DNA of 64,000 nucleotides, taken from Flavobacterium micromati (GTDB lineage Bacteria > Bacteroidota > Bacteroidia > Flavobacteriales > Flavobacteriaceae). The notes beneath the pieces are model-generated. The model worked only from the letters and a program-made list of their open reading frames with translations, made no database searches and had not been told where the DNA came from. The stretch is taken from the NCBI RefSeq assembly GCF_900129585.1, contig NZ_FQWF01000011.1:62001-126000 (forward strand). The letters are read 5' to 3'. Made by a program: the position numbers and the translations under genes. This document shows, one piece after another, positions 15,665-22,998 of the stretch (position 1 is its first letter; the number at the start of each line of letters is the position of its first letter).

Positions 15665-16957
15665 ATGAGAAATTTTATTGAAGAAGTGACGTGGAGAGGA
15701 ATGCTTCACGATGTTATGCCCGGCACAGAGGAACATTTGATGGAAAAAATGCGAGTGGCCTATGTGGGAATTGATCCAACTGCCGATTCATTACACATAG
15801 GCCATTTAGTAGGTGTGATGTTGTTAAAACATTTTCAATTGTCAGGACATAAGCCTCTTGCATTAATTGGAGGTGCGACAGGAATGATAGGTGATCCATC
15901 AGGAAAATCTAATGAACGAAACTTATTAGACGAAACCACTTTACGTCACAATCAAGAAGCAATAAAAAGCCAATTATCGCGGTTTTTAGACTTTACTTCT
16001 AATGGTGCAAATGCTGCCGAATTGGTAAACAATTACGACTGGATGAAGGATTTTTCTTTTCTGGATTTTATTAGAGATATTGGAAAGCATATTACGGTGA
16101 ATTACATGATGTCTAAGGATTCTGTAAAAAAGCGTTTATCTTCTGAAGCCGCTGAAGGAATGTCATTTACTGAGTTTACTTACCAACTTGTTCAAGGATA
16201 TGATTTTTTACATTTATATAGAAATAAAAGTTGTACACTTCAAATGGGAGGAAGTGATCAATGGGGAAATATCACCACAGGAACTGAATTAGTTCGCAGA
16301 ATTGCCAGCGGAAAAGCTTACGCACTGACTTGTCCATTGATTACAAAAGCCGATGGAACAAAATTTGGTAAATCTGAAGGAGGAAATATATGGTTAGATG
16401 CAGCAAGAACTTCTCCTTATAAATTTTACCAATATTGGTTGAATACGTCAGATATTGATGCTGAGAAATACATAAAGATTTTTACTTTTTTGACGAAAGA
16501 TGAAATTGAAGTGCTGACAGAAAACCATAGAGAAACTCCGCATTTGCGAATATTACAAAAACGTTTAGCTGAAGAAATAACGGTAATGGTTCATTCAGCG
16601 TCTGATTTAGAAAATGCAATAAAGGCATCAAATATATTGTTTGGAAATTCAACTTCCGATGATTTGAAGCAACTAGATGAGGCCACTTTTTTAGATGTTT
16701 TTGAAGGTGTTCCGCAGGCTGAAATAGCTAAAGCAGAGTTAGAAGCGGGTATTGATATCGTCGCTGTTTTAAACGAAAAAACAGGATTTTTCAAATCAAA
16801 TGGTGAAGCAAGACGAGCATTGACAGCCAATTCGATTTCGGTAAACCGAGAAAAAGTAAAAGAGGATTTTGCGCTTTCGTCAAAAGATTTAATTAATAAT
16901 CAATTTGTATTATTGCAAAGTGGGAAGAAAAATTATTTTGTAATTAGAGTGTCTTAA
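15665..16957 (+). CDS. tyrS: tyrosyl-tRNA synthetase
   Basis: TyrRS charges tRNA-Tyr. From the ATG at 15665 the protein is 430 residues, starting [16 protein letters not shown] as in Bacteroidota homologues. A GTG one codon upstream is less likely. Class I motifs are HIGH (residues 44-47) and KFGKS in the signature loop ([14 protein letters not shown], near 230). GGSDQWGN binds the substrate, and a C-terminal S4 RNA-binding domain covers about 365-425. It appears monocistronic, though the toxin-antitoxin pair follows within 35 bases. Confidence 0.96.
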   Translation: MRNFIEEVTWRGMLHDVMPGTEEHLMEKMRVAYVGIDPTADSLHIGHLVGVMLLKHFQLSGHKPLALIGGATGMIGDPSGKSNERNLLDETTLRHNQEAIKSQLSRFLDFTSNGANAAELVNNYDWMKDFSFLDFIRDIGKHITVNYMMSKDSVKKRLSSEAAEGMSFTEFTYQLVQGYDFLHLYRNKSCTLQMGGSDQWGNITTGTELVRRIASGKAYALTCPLITKADGTKFGKSEGGNIWLDAARTSPYKFYQYWLNTSDIDAEKYIKIFTFLTKDEIEVLTENHRETPHLRILQKRLAEEITVMVHSASDLENAIKASNILFGNSTSDDLKQLDEATFLDVFEGVPQAEIAKAELEAGIDIVAVLNEKTGFFKSNGEARRALTANSISVNREKVKEDFALSSKDLINNQFVLLQSGKKNYFVIRVS

Positions 16958-16990
16958 TTTTATAACTTTACTTTCTAAAACTTAGTATTT

Positions 16991-17194
16991 ATGGAAACTC
17001 AATTTTTGACTGACGAAAGAGGAAATAGAACAGCTGTTGTTTTATCTATAAAAAAGTATAATAAACTAATTGAAGAATTGGAAGATCTTGAAGATGTGCG
17101 TCTTTATGATGAAGCTAAACGAGAAGATGATGGTTATCGTATCTCTTTTGAAGATTATATGAAAACGCGGAAAGTGAAAAAGTTAGATGTATAA
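16991..17194 (+). CDS. antitoxin-like protein
   Basis: A 67-residue acidic protein (METQFLTDERGNRTAVVLSI at the start, then KKYNKLIEELEDLEDVRLYDEA). The pattern of an N-terminal beta segment plus an acidic helical tail fits small Phd/YefM- or RelB-like antitoxins. It overlaps the downstream RelE-like gene by 8 bases, the usual antitoxin-toxin coupling. The partner toxin carries a nonsense codon. Confidence 0.75.
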   Translation: METQFLTDERGNRTAVVLSIKKYNKLIEELEDLEDVRLYDEAKREDDGYRISFEDYMKTRKVKKLDV

Positions 17195-17444
17195 AATAGA
17201 CTTTTCAAAAAAGGCTCAAAAGAAATTAGATAAATTGTCTGATGTTACAGCAGATCCAATATTATTTGCAATTGGAAGTCTCTCAAGAAACCCTCGACCA
17301 AAAGGTTATAAAAAGCTAAAGGGCCGAAAAGGATATAGAATACGTGTCGGAGATTAGAGAGTGATTTATGAAATTATTGATGATATCCTTTTAATTGATG
17401 TTATTGAGATAGGAGATCGGAAAACTTTTATGAATAAGGTTTAG
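17187..17444 (+). pseudogene. RelE/ParE-family toxin interrupted by an amber codon
   Basis: From the ATG at 17187 the frame encodes a RelE-like protein of 85 codons: MYKIDFSKKAQKKLDKLSD, later GYKKLKGRKGYRIRVGD, then a TAG at 17355-17357, then RVIYEIIDDILLIDVIEIG to the stop at 17442-17444. The frame is intact on both sides and the conserved RIRVGDYRVIYEI motif shows that Tyr (TAT or TAC) has become TAG. The truncated product would lack the C-terminal strands carrying catalytic residues, so the toxin is probably inactive. A sequencing error or read-through are the alternatives. The 3' end overlaps the converging LuxE-like gene by 4 bases. Confidence 0.85.
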
Positions 17445-18442
17445 ATCACCATCAAATTGCAACCGCGAATATCAGAATTATCAAAACGTCCCAATACCTC
17501 GAAAGAGTTGTTGGGATATTTTTTGCCTAAATCCTGCGTGGCAATAAAAGAACATGAATTAATGTTAGCTAAATCAATAACATTAATCCCGCCTGTTTTT
17601 CCGTTAGGGATATAAGTCAAAGCATCTTCGGTATCGCGAACAAGAATTTGAATCCATGACGGGCATTCAAAAACGCCCTCGCCCAGAGAATAGGCCTGCG
17701 AGAGCAATTCCGTCATCCCATATTCAGAATGAATAGCCGAAACTCCAAATCCTTCGCAAAGTTGCTTGTGCAACTCTTCCCGAATCATTTCCTTGCGCTT
17801 TCCTTTCATGCCGCCAGTTTCCATGATTATGGTCGAGCTCTCTAACCCGCGAAGGGTGAATGAAACTGATTTTGAATATTCAATTAAATCAAGTAGCGCA
17901 TAAGTAACTCCAATCAAAAGTACGTTCTTACCAACTTGATTTAATGTTGTAAGTTTAGAAATCAGGGCATCATAATCGTGTAGATAAAATCCACTTTCAT
18001 CATGATTAGACATTTTAATCAAATCCTTTACCATGTAAATAAGCGATGAGCCTTCTCTTTCTAAATAAGATGGAAGTAATGCTAAAACTACATAATCTTC
18101 GATGTTGCCGTAAAATTGGGAAAATCCTTGACGGTAACTTTGTTCATATAAGGAAACGTCGGTGACTAAATGTTTACTAGTAATTGTGCCTGTTGTGCCG
18201 CTGCTGGTAAAAATTTCTTGAATTTTATTGTCATTGGAAACAACATCATGACTTTTAAAAAACTGGATTGGTAAAAAAGGAATCTGCTGTAGAGTTTTTA
18301 CCTTGTGAGGATCAGTTTTTAAAAAATCACAGAATTCTCGATATACCAAATTATTTTCATGCTGAAAACGGAATACTTTTAACGCAATTTTTTCAAATTG
18401 TTTTTGAGTTGAAATAGTAAATATATCTGACGATGTGATCAA
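17441..18442 (-). CDS. LuxE-like acyl-protein synthetase/acyltransferase
   Basis: A 333-residue adenylate-forming-type protein resembling LuxE acyl-protein synthetases. The nucleotide-binding loop is IFTSSGTTGT (near residues 67-76), followed by EYGMTELLSQAY near 240 and the closing GRFDNSDIRGCNLMV. No luxCDAB genes are nearby, so luminescence is not implied. In Flavobacteriia such genes occur alone and probably activate an acyl group for an unknown acceptor. It overlaps the end of the toxin pseudogene. Confidence 0.82.
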   Translation of the reverse strand: MITSSDIFTISTQKQFEKIALKVFRFQHENNLVYREFCDFLKTDPHKVKTLQQIPFLPIQFFKSHDVVSNDNKIQEIFTSSGTTGTITSKHLVTDVSLYEQSYRQGFSQFYGNIEDYVVLALLPSYLEREGSSLIYMVKDLIKMSNHDESGFYLHDYDALISKLTTLNQVGKNVLLIGVTYALLDLIEYSKSVSFTLRGLESSTIIMETGGMKGKRKEMIREELHKQLCEGFGVSAIHSEYGMTELLSQAYSLGEGVFECPSWIQILVRDTEDALTYIPNGKTGGINVIDLANINSCSFIATQDLGKKYPNNSFEVLGRFDNSDIRGCNLMVI

Positions 18443-18532
18443 GGATTCTTTTTTGCAAAAGTAATCAAATTATTAAAAATAAACAGATCAGTAGTGATGT
18501 TAAACATTCTTGCTCTGGCAGTTTTGTAATAA

Positions 18533-19522
18533 TTAGTCGTTGTAGGTATCAAATAAGTATTGTAGCGTTTCAGGAATACAATTAGCCTTTATTTCTGGAT
18601 TTATAGTTTCAGAATTCAACCAATTGACAATTATTTTGTCAAAATGATTTCCCACTTCATAAACTACAGGCACACCCATTTTTTTCAAGGCTGCGGCATT
18701 ACACTCTTGCTCGTAATGATTTTGAATTGGAATACTAAGTATTTTCTTTTTTAAATAGAGTGCTTCTGCTGGTGTTTCAAAGCCTCCACCAGTTATAATC
18801 CCGTGACATGAAATTAAACTTTCATTAAAATACGTTTGATTAACTGGATAATAAGTAACATTTCGTATTGTGGTTTTGGTAGTAATATCATTCAAAAACC
18901 AGTGAAATTCTATATCTGGAAGGTCATTGAAAGCTTTTTCTAAACAAAATCTATCAAATGAAGGTAAGTAAACAGTGATATATTTCTTATCAACTGGATC
19001 AGCTAGTTGTATTTCCTCTTTGATGATGGGAGGCCTAATAAACGAATCATAATTTTCAAAATGTAAGCCTATATTCTTTGGTGCCGAGGAAAAATGTTGA
19101 AGTACAATTTCCCCCATTAAACTTTTTTTTGCAGGTCTTGGAGTTAATTTTGATACAAAGCTTGCTTGATGTCCAAACTGAACCGAATGTACTTTTTGAA
19201 GCTTGCAAGCCAATGATGTTATCGAGTCAAAATCATTTATAACAAAATCATACTGTCTAATAGGTAATGATTGTGCTTCTTTGATGATGTTATATAAGTT
19301 GATATTCTTAGTTATTTTCCAGTAATCTAGTCCACCGCATGCACTGTAAAATAAACTGCAGCCTTTGCTGGTATATTTCACTGGTACATCTAAGTTTAAA
19401 CTTGCGTTACTTCCGCTAAGAAAAAAATCAACTTCACCAAATTTTTTTAAATAGGGATACAGTTGCATCGCTCGACTAATGTGGCCATTTCCAGTGGCTT
19501 GTATTGCGTAAAAAATTTTCAT
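18533..19522 (-). CDS. GT-B-like glycosyltransferase
   Basis: A 329-residue protein with the MurG-like N-terminal loop ATGNGHISRAMQL (near residues 9-21) and a C-terminal donor-site region GIITGGGFETPAEALYLKKK, typical of GT-B transferases. The acceptor and sugar are unknown. It is 6 bases from the LpxH-like phosphoesterase gene, which hints at envelope or lipid glycosylation. A second GT-B protein of the same general type lies at 43085-44149. Confidence 0.78.
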   Translation of the reverse strand: MKIFYAIQATGNGHISRAMQLYPYLKKFGEVDFFLSGSNASLNLDVPVKYTSKGCSLFYSACGGLDYWKITKNINLYNIIKEAQSLPIRQYDFVINDFDSITSLACKLQKVHSVQFGHQASFVSKLTPRPAKKSLMGEIVLQHFSSAPKNIGLHFENYDSFIRPPIIKEEIQLADPVDKKYITVYLPSFDRFCLEKAFNDLPDIEFHWFLNDITTKTTIRNVTYYPVNQTYFNESLISCHGIITGGGFETPAEALYLKKKILSIPIQNHYEQECNAAALKKMGVPVVYEVGNHFDKIIVNWLNSETINPEIKANCIPETLQYLFDTYND

Positions 19523-19528
19523 ATTATT

Positions 19529-20353
19529 TTAAGATAAAATTTTATTTACAATATCATTAATCATTTCCTCGTCAACAGACTGATTAATAGGTTGTTCGTT
19601 AAAATTTGTTTTATCATATTTGTAGATAGTCCATTTTTTTTTGTTGTATTCTAAAGCGGTTAGATTCTCAACCCAATCACCACTATTTAAATAGATTACT
19701 TTGCCGTTTTCGTTCGAAACCTCTCTCATTTGAGGTTTATGAATATGTCCGCATACAACGTAATCGTATTTTTTTTCTATTGCAATTTCTGCTGCGGTTG
19801 TTTCAAAGTTTGAAATAAAAGCTACTGCTTTTTTTACACTATCTTTAATTTTTTTTGAAAAACTTCTTTTTTCTTTCCCAAATAAAACTAAGATCCAATT
19901 TAAAAAACAGTTAACTAAGATGAGTAGATCATATCCTTTTCCTCCCAATTTAGCAATTATCTTTGCATAACCCTTTGTTGAGCGGTCAAAAACATCTCCA
20001 TGAAAAATCCATATTTTTTTGTCGTTTAATTCCAAGACGAGTTTATCTACAAGTTCAATATTACCTAAAATAGTATCAGAATATTTGCGCAAAGCTTCAT
20101 CGTGATTTCCAGTAATATAAATGACTTTGGTACCTTGGTTTGACATTTTTAGAATTTGTCTTAGCACATTTATGTGGGAAGCTGGAAAATAACTTTTACT
20201 AAAATTCCAGATATCAATGACATCACCATTTAAAACTAGCATTTCTGGTTGAATCGATTTTAAGTAAGAGGTGAGTTCTGTAGCGTGACAGCCGTAAGTA
20301 CCTAAGTGGATATCGCTTAAAACTACAAGGGGAAGTATTCTTTTCTTTGTCAT
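19529..20353 (-). CDS. UDP-2,3-diacylglucosamine diphosphatase-like metallophosphoesterase
   Basis: A 274-residue calcineurin-like phosphoesterase with all metal-site motifs: SDIHLGTYG (13-21), NGDVIDIW (41-48), TGNHDE (77-82), FHGDVFD (117-123) and CGHIHKPQ (about 200-207). It resembles LpxH, which cleaves UDP-2,3-diacyl-GlcN to lipid X in lipid A synthesis, and the longer form is common in Bacteroidota. Precise substrate is inferred from family. It is co-directional and nearly contiguous with a glycosyltransferase gene. Confidence 0.82.
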   Translation of the reverse strand: MTKKRILPLVVLSDIHLGTYGCHATELTSYLKSIQPEMLVLNGDVIDIWNFSKSYFPASHINVLRQILKMSNQGTKVIYITGNHDEALRKYSDTILGNIELVDKLVLELNDKKIWIFHGDVFDRSTKGYAKIIAKLGGKGYDLLILVNCFLNWILVLFGKEKRSFSKKIKDSVKKAVAFISNFETTAAEIAIEKKYDYVVCGHIHKPQMREVSNENGKVIYLNSGDWVENLTALEYNKKKWTIYKYDKTNFNEQPINQSVDEEMINDIVNKILS

Positions 20354-20438
20354 TATTTGTTTTTACGAAAGTAAAAACAAACTGTTATTCAAATGTTGCC
20401 TAACCATTACGAAATCAACACGAAAAAATATAAGGGAT

Positions 20439-20777
20439 TTATTTGATAATTAATTTACGAGTGGCAGACGCTTCTTTCTCATAAATTTTAATAATGTAGA
20501 CGCCAGAGGTTAAATTAGAAACATTTAATTCTCGCGAATTTAAAACTGTTTGAAGCACTTTTTTACCTAAAACATCAAAGATGATAATTTCTTTATCAAG
20601 ATCATTTTTTGTAGAAATATATACTTTTCCATTACTGATAGGATTGGGATACAAATTCAATCCTTCTATTGAAGCACTTTCCAGTACTCTTGGTTGTGTT
20701 TTAGTATCCTGAGCATTTGCTCCTATTGTAAATAAAAAAACCAAAAAAATTGTAGTATAAAAGTAGTTTTTTGCCAT
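20439..20777 (-). CDS. minimal T9SS type A sorting-domain protein
   Basis: A 112-residue protein made of a signal peptide (residues 1-22, ending TIGANAQ), a short linker and a type A C-terminal sorting domain (from about residue 38: NLYPNPISNGKVYI, IFDVLGKKVLQ, SGVYIIKIYE, KLIIK). There is almost no cargo region, so it would be exported by the gliding-linked type IX system as little more than the sorting signal. Function unknown. A terminator for the neighbouring gene lies upstream, so it is probably transcribed alone. Confidence 0.88.
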   Translation of the reverse strand: MAKNYFYTTIFLVFLFTIGANAQDTKTQPRVLESASIEGLNLYPNPISNGKVYISTKNDLDKEIIIFDVLGKKVLQTVLNSRELNVSNLTSGVYIIKIYEKEASATRKLIIK

Positions 20778-20830
20778 CAGATCAATTTGAGTAGTAAAGA
20801 TACATTAAATAATTCAAAAACTAGACCAAA

Positions 20831-20860
20831 AAAAAACATCCTAAGTAGTTAGGATGTTTT
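20831..20860 (-). terminator. terminator after the 186-residue lipoprotein gene
   Basis: Stem AAACATCCTAA / TTAGGATGTTT around GTAG with A- and T-runs on both sides. It lies 57 bases after the stop at 20917 on the minus strand. Confidence 0.85.
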
Positions 20861-20916
20861 TTCTTAAAAATTGTGAAATATGATAACTGATTAATATTTA
20901 AAAATTCTCAGTTATC

Positions 20917-21477
20917 TTATTTACTAATGGTTTTCCAACCTCTATTTATTGTGTCAAAAGCAGTCACTTCGTCTGGAAATTCAATATAAAATTCAGGATT
21001 GGAATTAACTGTGTAAAATTTAGTTAAATCCTCTCTTTTTATGTATTTCGTAAATAGCATTTGAGTTTTTTCCTTTAATTCAGTTGGTTCCATTTTCCAA
21101 GTTCTGAAACCTTCTTCATAAAATACAATATCGCCATTTGCAGTATATTTAATTTGACCAACAGTTGCAACTTTTTTTAATTTTAAACTAGGAGCAATTT
21201 TGGTGACTGCAAAAAATACAGTTTTGTTTATGGAATCATTATAATAAAATAGTAGGTCCATTTTTGATGCTCGTTTCAGATATTCTGAATTATAAACAGT
21301 ATCAAATTTATTGTATTGGTTTGCATTTCTTGCCAAATCGTCAACATATCTTACTATCGAATACTTAAATTCAGATTGTTCTTTCGGAGTTAAAAATTGA
21401 TCAGGATTACTATTTATGACATCATTTTTACAAGAAAATAAAGTAAAAAGTAAAAGTATTAAAACTATATTTTTCAT
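20917..21477 (-). CDS. hypothetical lipoprotein
   Basis: A 186-residue predicted lipoprotein; the signal ends LFTLFSCKNDV with Cys at residue 16. The rest is mixed alpha/beta with no recognised motif. Two terminators flank it (20831-20860 and 21495-21523), so it may be transcribed on its own. It lies downstream of a lipoprotein and TonB receptor with the same orientation. Function unknown. Confidence 0.7.
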   Translation of the reverse strand: MKNIVLILLLFTLFSCKNDVINSNPDQFLTPKEQSEFKYSIVRYVDDLARNANQYNKFDTVYNSEYLKRASKMDLLFYYNDSINKTVFFAVTKIAPSLKLKKVATVGQIKYTANGDIVFYEEGFRTWKMEPTELKEKTQMLFTKYIKREDLTKFYTVNSNPEFYIEFPDEVTAFDTINRGWKTISK

Positions 21478-21494
21478 TTTGAAATAAATTAAAA

Positions 21495-21523
21495 AAGAGC
21501 TTAATCGTCGTGATTAAGCTCTT
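21495..21523 (-). terminator. terminator after the 469-residue lipoprotein gene
   Basis: Perfect stem AAGAGCTTAATC / GATTAAGCTCTT around GTCGT, with a U-run on the minus strand (A-run 21491-21496). It is 21 bases after the stop. Confidence 0.88.
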
Positions 21524-21543
21524 CAAAAATACATTATTTTTAA

Positions 21544-22953
21544 TTAGTATGCTTTTGCAATTGGGTTAAATTCAGCCCAGCCATCTGTCCAGTCCGTTGC
21601 TCCAAATGCACCAACATAAGGTGTAATAGTCAATCCTGATAATTTTGCATTTGTAAATGATGCTCCAGATGCTAATAAACCACTTGTTACCGCAAACGTA
21701 GGGTTTGCTTCGTATCCTGTATTAGATTTAACTCCAAAAAAGATATTTGTGTTCAAACCTAAAGCAGTATATCCAACAGCATTATCAGGTTCGTTACTCA
21801 TAACGTTAGTTGCAGTCCAAAGTGTTGCAATATTTGCTGCAGTTGCTGTCATTCCAGATCCAACTGCATAAACTGGGTTTGATGAACTGTTACTATTTGT
21901 GTGCATCACGTTATTTAGTAAAAATCCATTAGCTGTTCCAGAATAATTATCAACAACTGATTGTTGATTAAATCTAATTCCTCTTGGGTAACCCACAAAA
22001 ACTGAATTTGCAATAGTTACAGCAGTTCTTCTTCTTAAATCAAGAGAATGCTGGTAATTAGCATTTATCGATTGAGAAGCTGTTAATTTAGGCCCAATTA
22101 GTGTGAAATTAGAGAAAACACCTGTTGTCAATAAAGTAGTAACATTATCATTAGGACCATTGTCACATTCAAAAGAGTTTGAACCTGATTGATCAGCAAA
22201 ACTTGGATAACGAACTTCTACACCAAATTGAACTTTTCCCGAAAATCCAAAATCAACGTCAAAACTATCATCCCAAGAAGCGAAAGAAATAAGATTTTTT
22301 CCGTTTACAGATCCACCAAACCATTCAAAACCATCATCACCACCAAAAGATACTTGAGTGTTTTCTAAAACAGTTCCACTTCCTACACCTCCTAAAGTAA
22401 TTGAGTTGGTTTCATTATTTGGAGTTAATTCGATACCCGCAAATTCAACTCTTACGAATTTCAAACTACCCGAATTATCTGCGTCAACAGTTCCACCATA
22501 GGTAACTGACGGCGTTATTCCCTCAATAGCAGGACTAGCTTGGTTTACATTAGCTTTTCCTAAAATAACTAATCCACCCCAGTCACCTCTGTCTCTTGTA
22601 TTTGCTGGTAAAGCCGAAGTAAATACGATAGGCTGTGTAGCAGTTCCATTAGCTATAATTTTTCCTCCTGGTGCAATGATTAATGTGCCTTTAGTTGCTT
22701 TGTCACCAAATATAATTGTACCGGCTTCAATAGTTAAAGTTTGTCCATCATTTACAAAAACTTGACCTTTTAAAAGGTATTTTGTAGTACTACTTAATGT
22801 TCTAGTCGATAACGTACCTGTTAATTCAACTGGCCCTGAAACTGGCGGAATAACAACTACTGGCGGAGTAACAACATCATCATCATTTGAGCAAGATGAA
22901 ATTGAAAGCATCGTTAAAAGAACGGTTGCGAAATTTAAAAGACTTTTTTTCAT
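21544..22953 (-). CDS. surface lipoprotein with right-handed beta-helix-like repeats
   Basis: A 469-residue predicted lipoprotein (signal ends SISSC, Cys21) with an acidic SNDDDVV tail typical of surface-exposed lipoproteins and a Pro-rich linker (PPVVVIPPVSG). The body has repeating short strands such as LTIEAGTIIFGD and GGKIIANGTATQPIVFTS, suggesting a beta-helix. It lies 45 bases downstream of the TonB receptor gene on the same strand, so it is a likely partner of that transporter, by analogy with SusD-like pairs, although it is not itself SusD-like. Confidence 0.75.
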   Translation of the reverse strand: MKKSLLNFATVLLTMLSISSCSNDDDVVTPPVVVIPPVSGPVELTGTLSTRTLSSTTKYLLKGQVFVNDGQTLTIEAGTIIFGDKATKGTLIIAPGGKIIANGTATQPIVFTSALPANTRDRGDWGGLVILGKANVNQASPAIEGITPSVTYGGTVDADNSGSLKFVRVEFAGIELTPNNETNSITLGGVGSGTVLENTQVSFGGDDGFEWFGGSVNGKNLISFASWDDSFDVDFGFSGKVQFGVEVRYPSFADQSGSNSFECDNGPNDNVTTLLTTGVFSNFTLIGPKLTASQSINANYQHSLDLRRRTAVTIANSVFVGYPRGIRFNQQSVVDNYSGTANGFLLNNVMHTNSNSSSNPVYAVGSGMTATAANIATLWTATNVMSNEPDNAVGYTALGLNTNIFFGVKSNTGYEANPTFAVTSGLLASGASFTNAKLSGLTITPYVGAFGATDWTDGWAEFNPIAKAY

Positions 22954-22998
22954 GTTTAAAAAATTTAATTAATTGAGTTGTGTTTATTTATTATAATG

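Noticed and set aside
17441..18442. Bioluminescence gene
   Set aside because: LuxE-like only; no luxA, B, C or D nearby.
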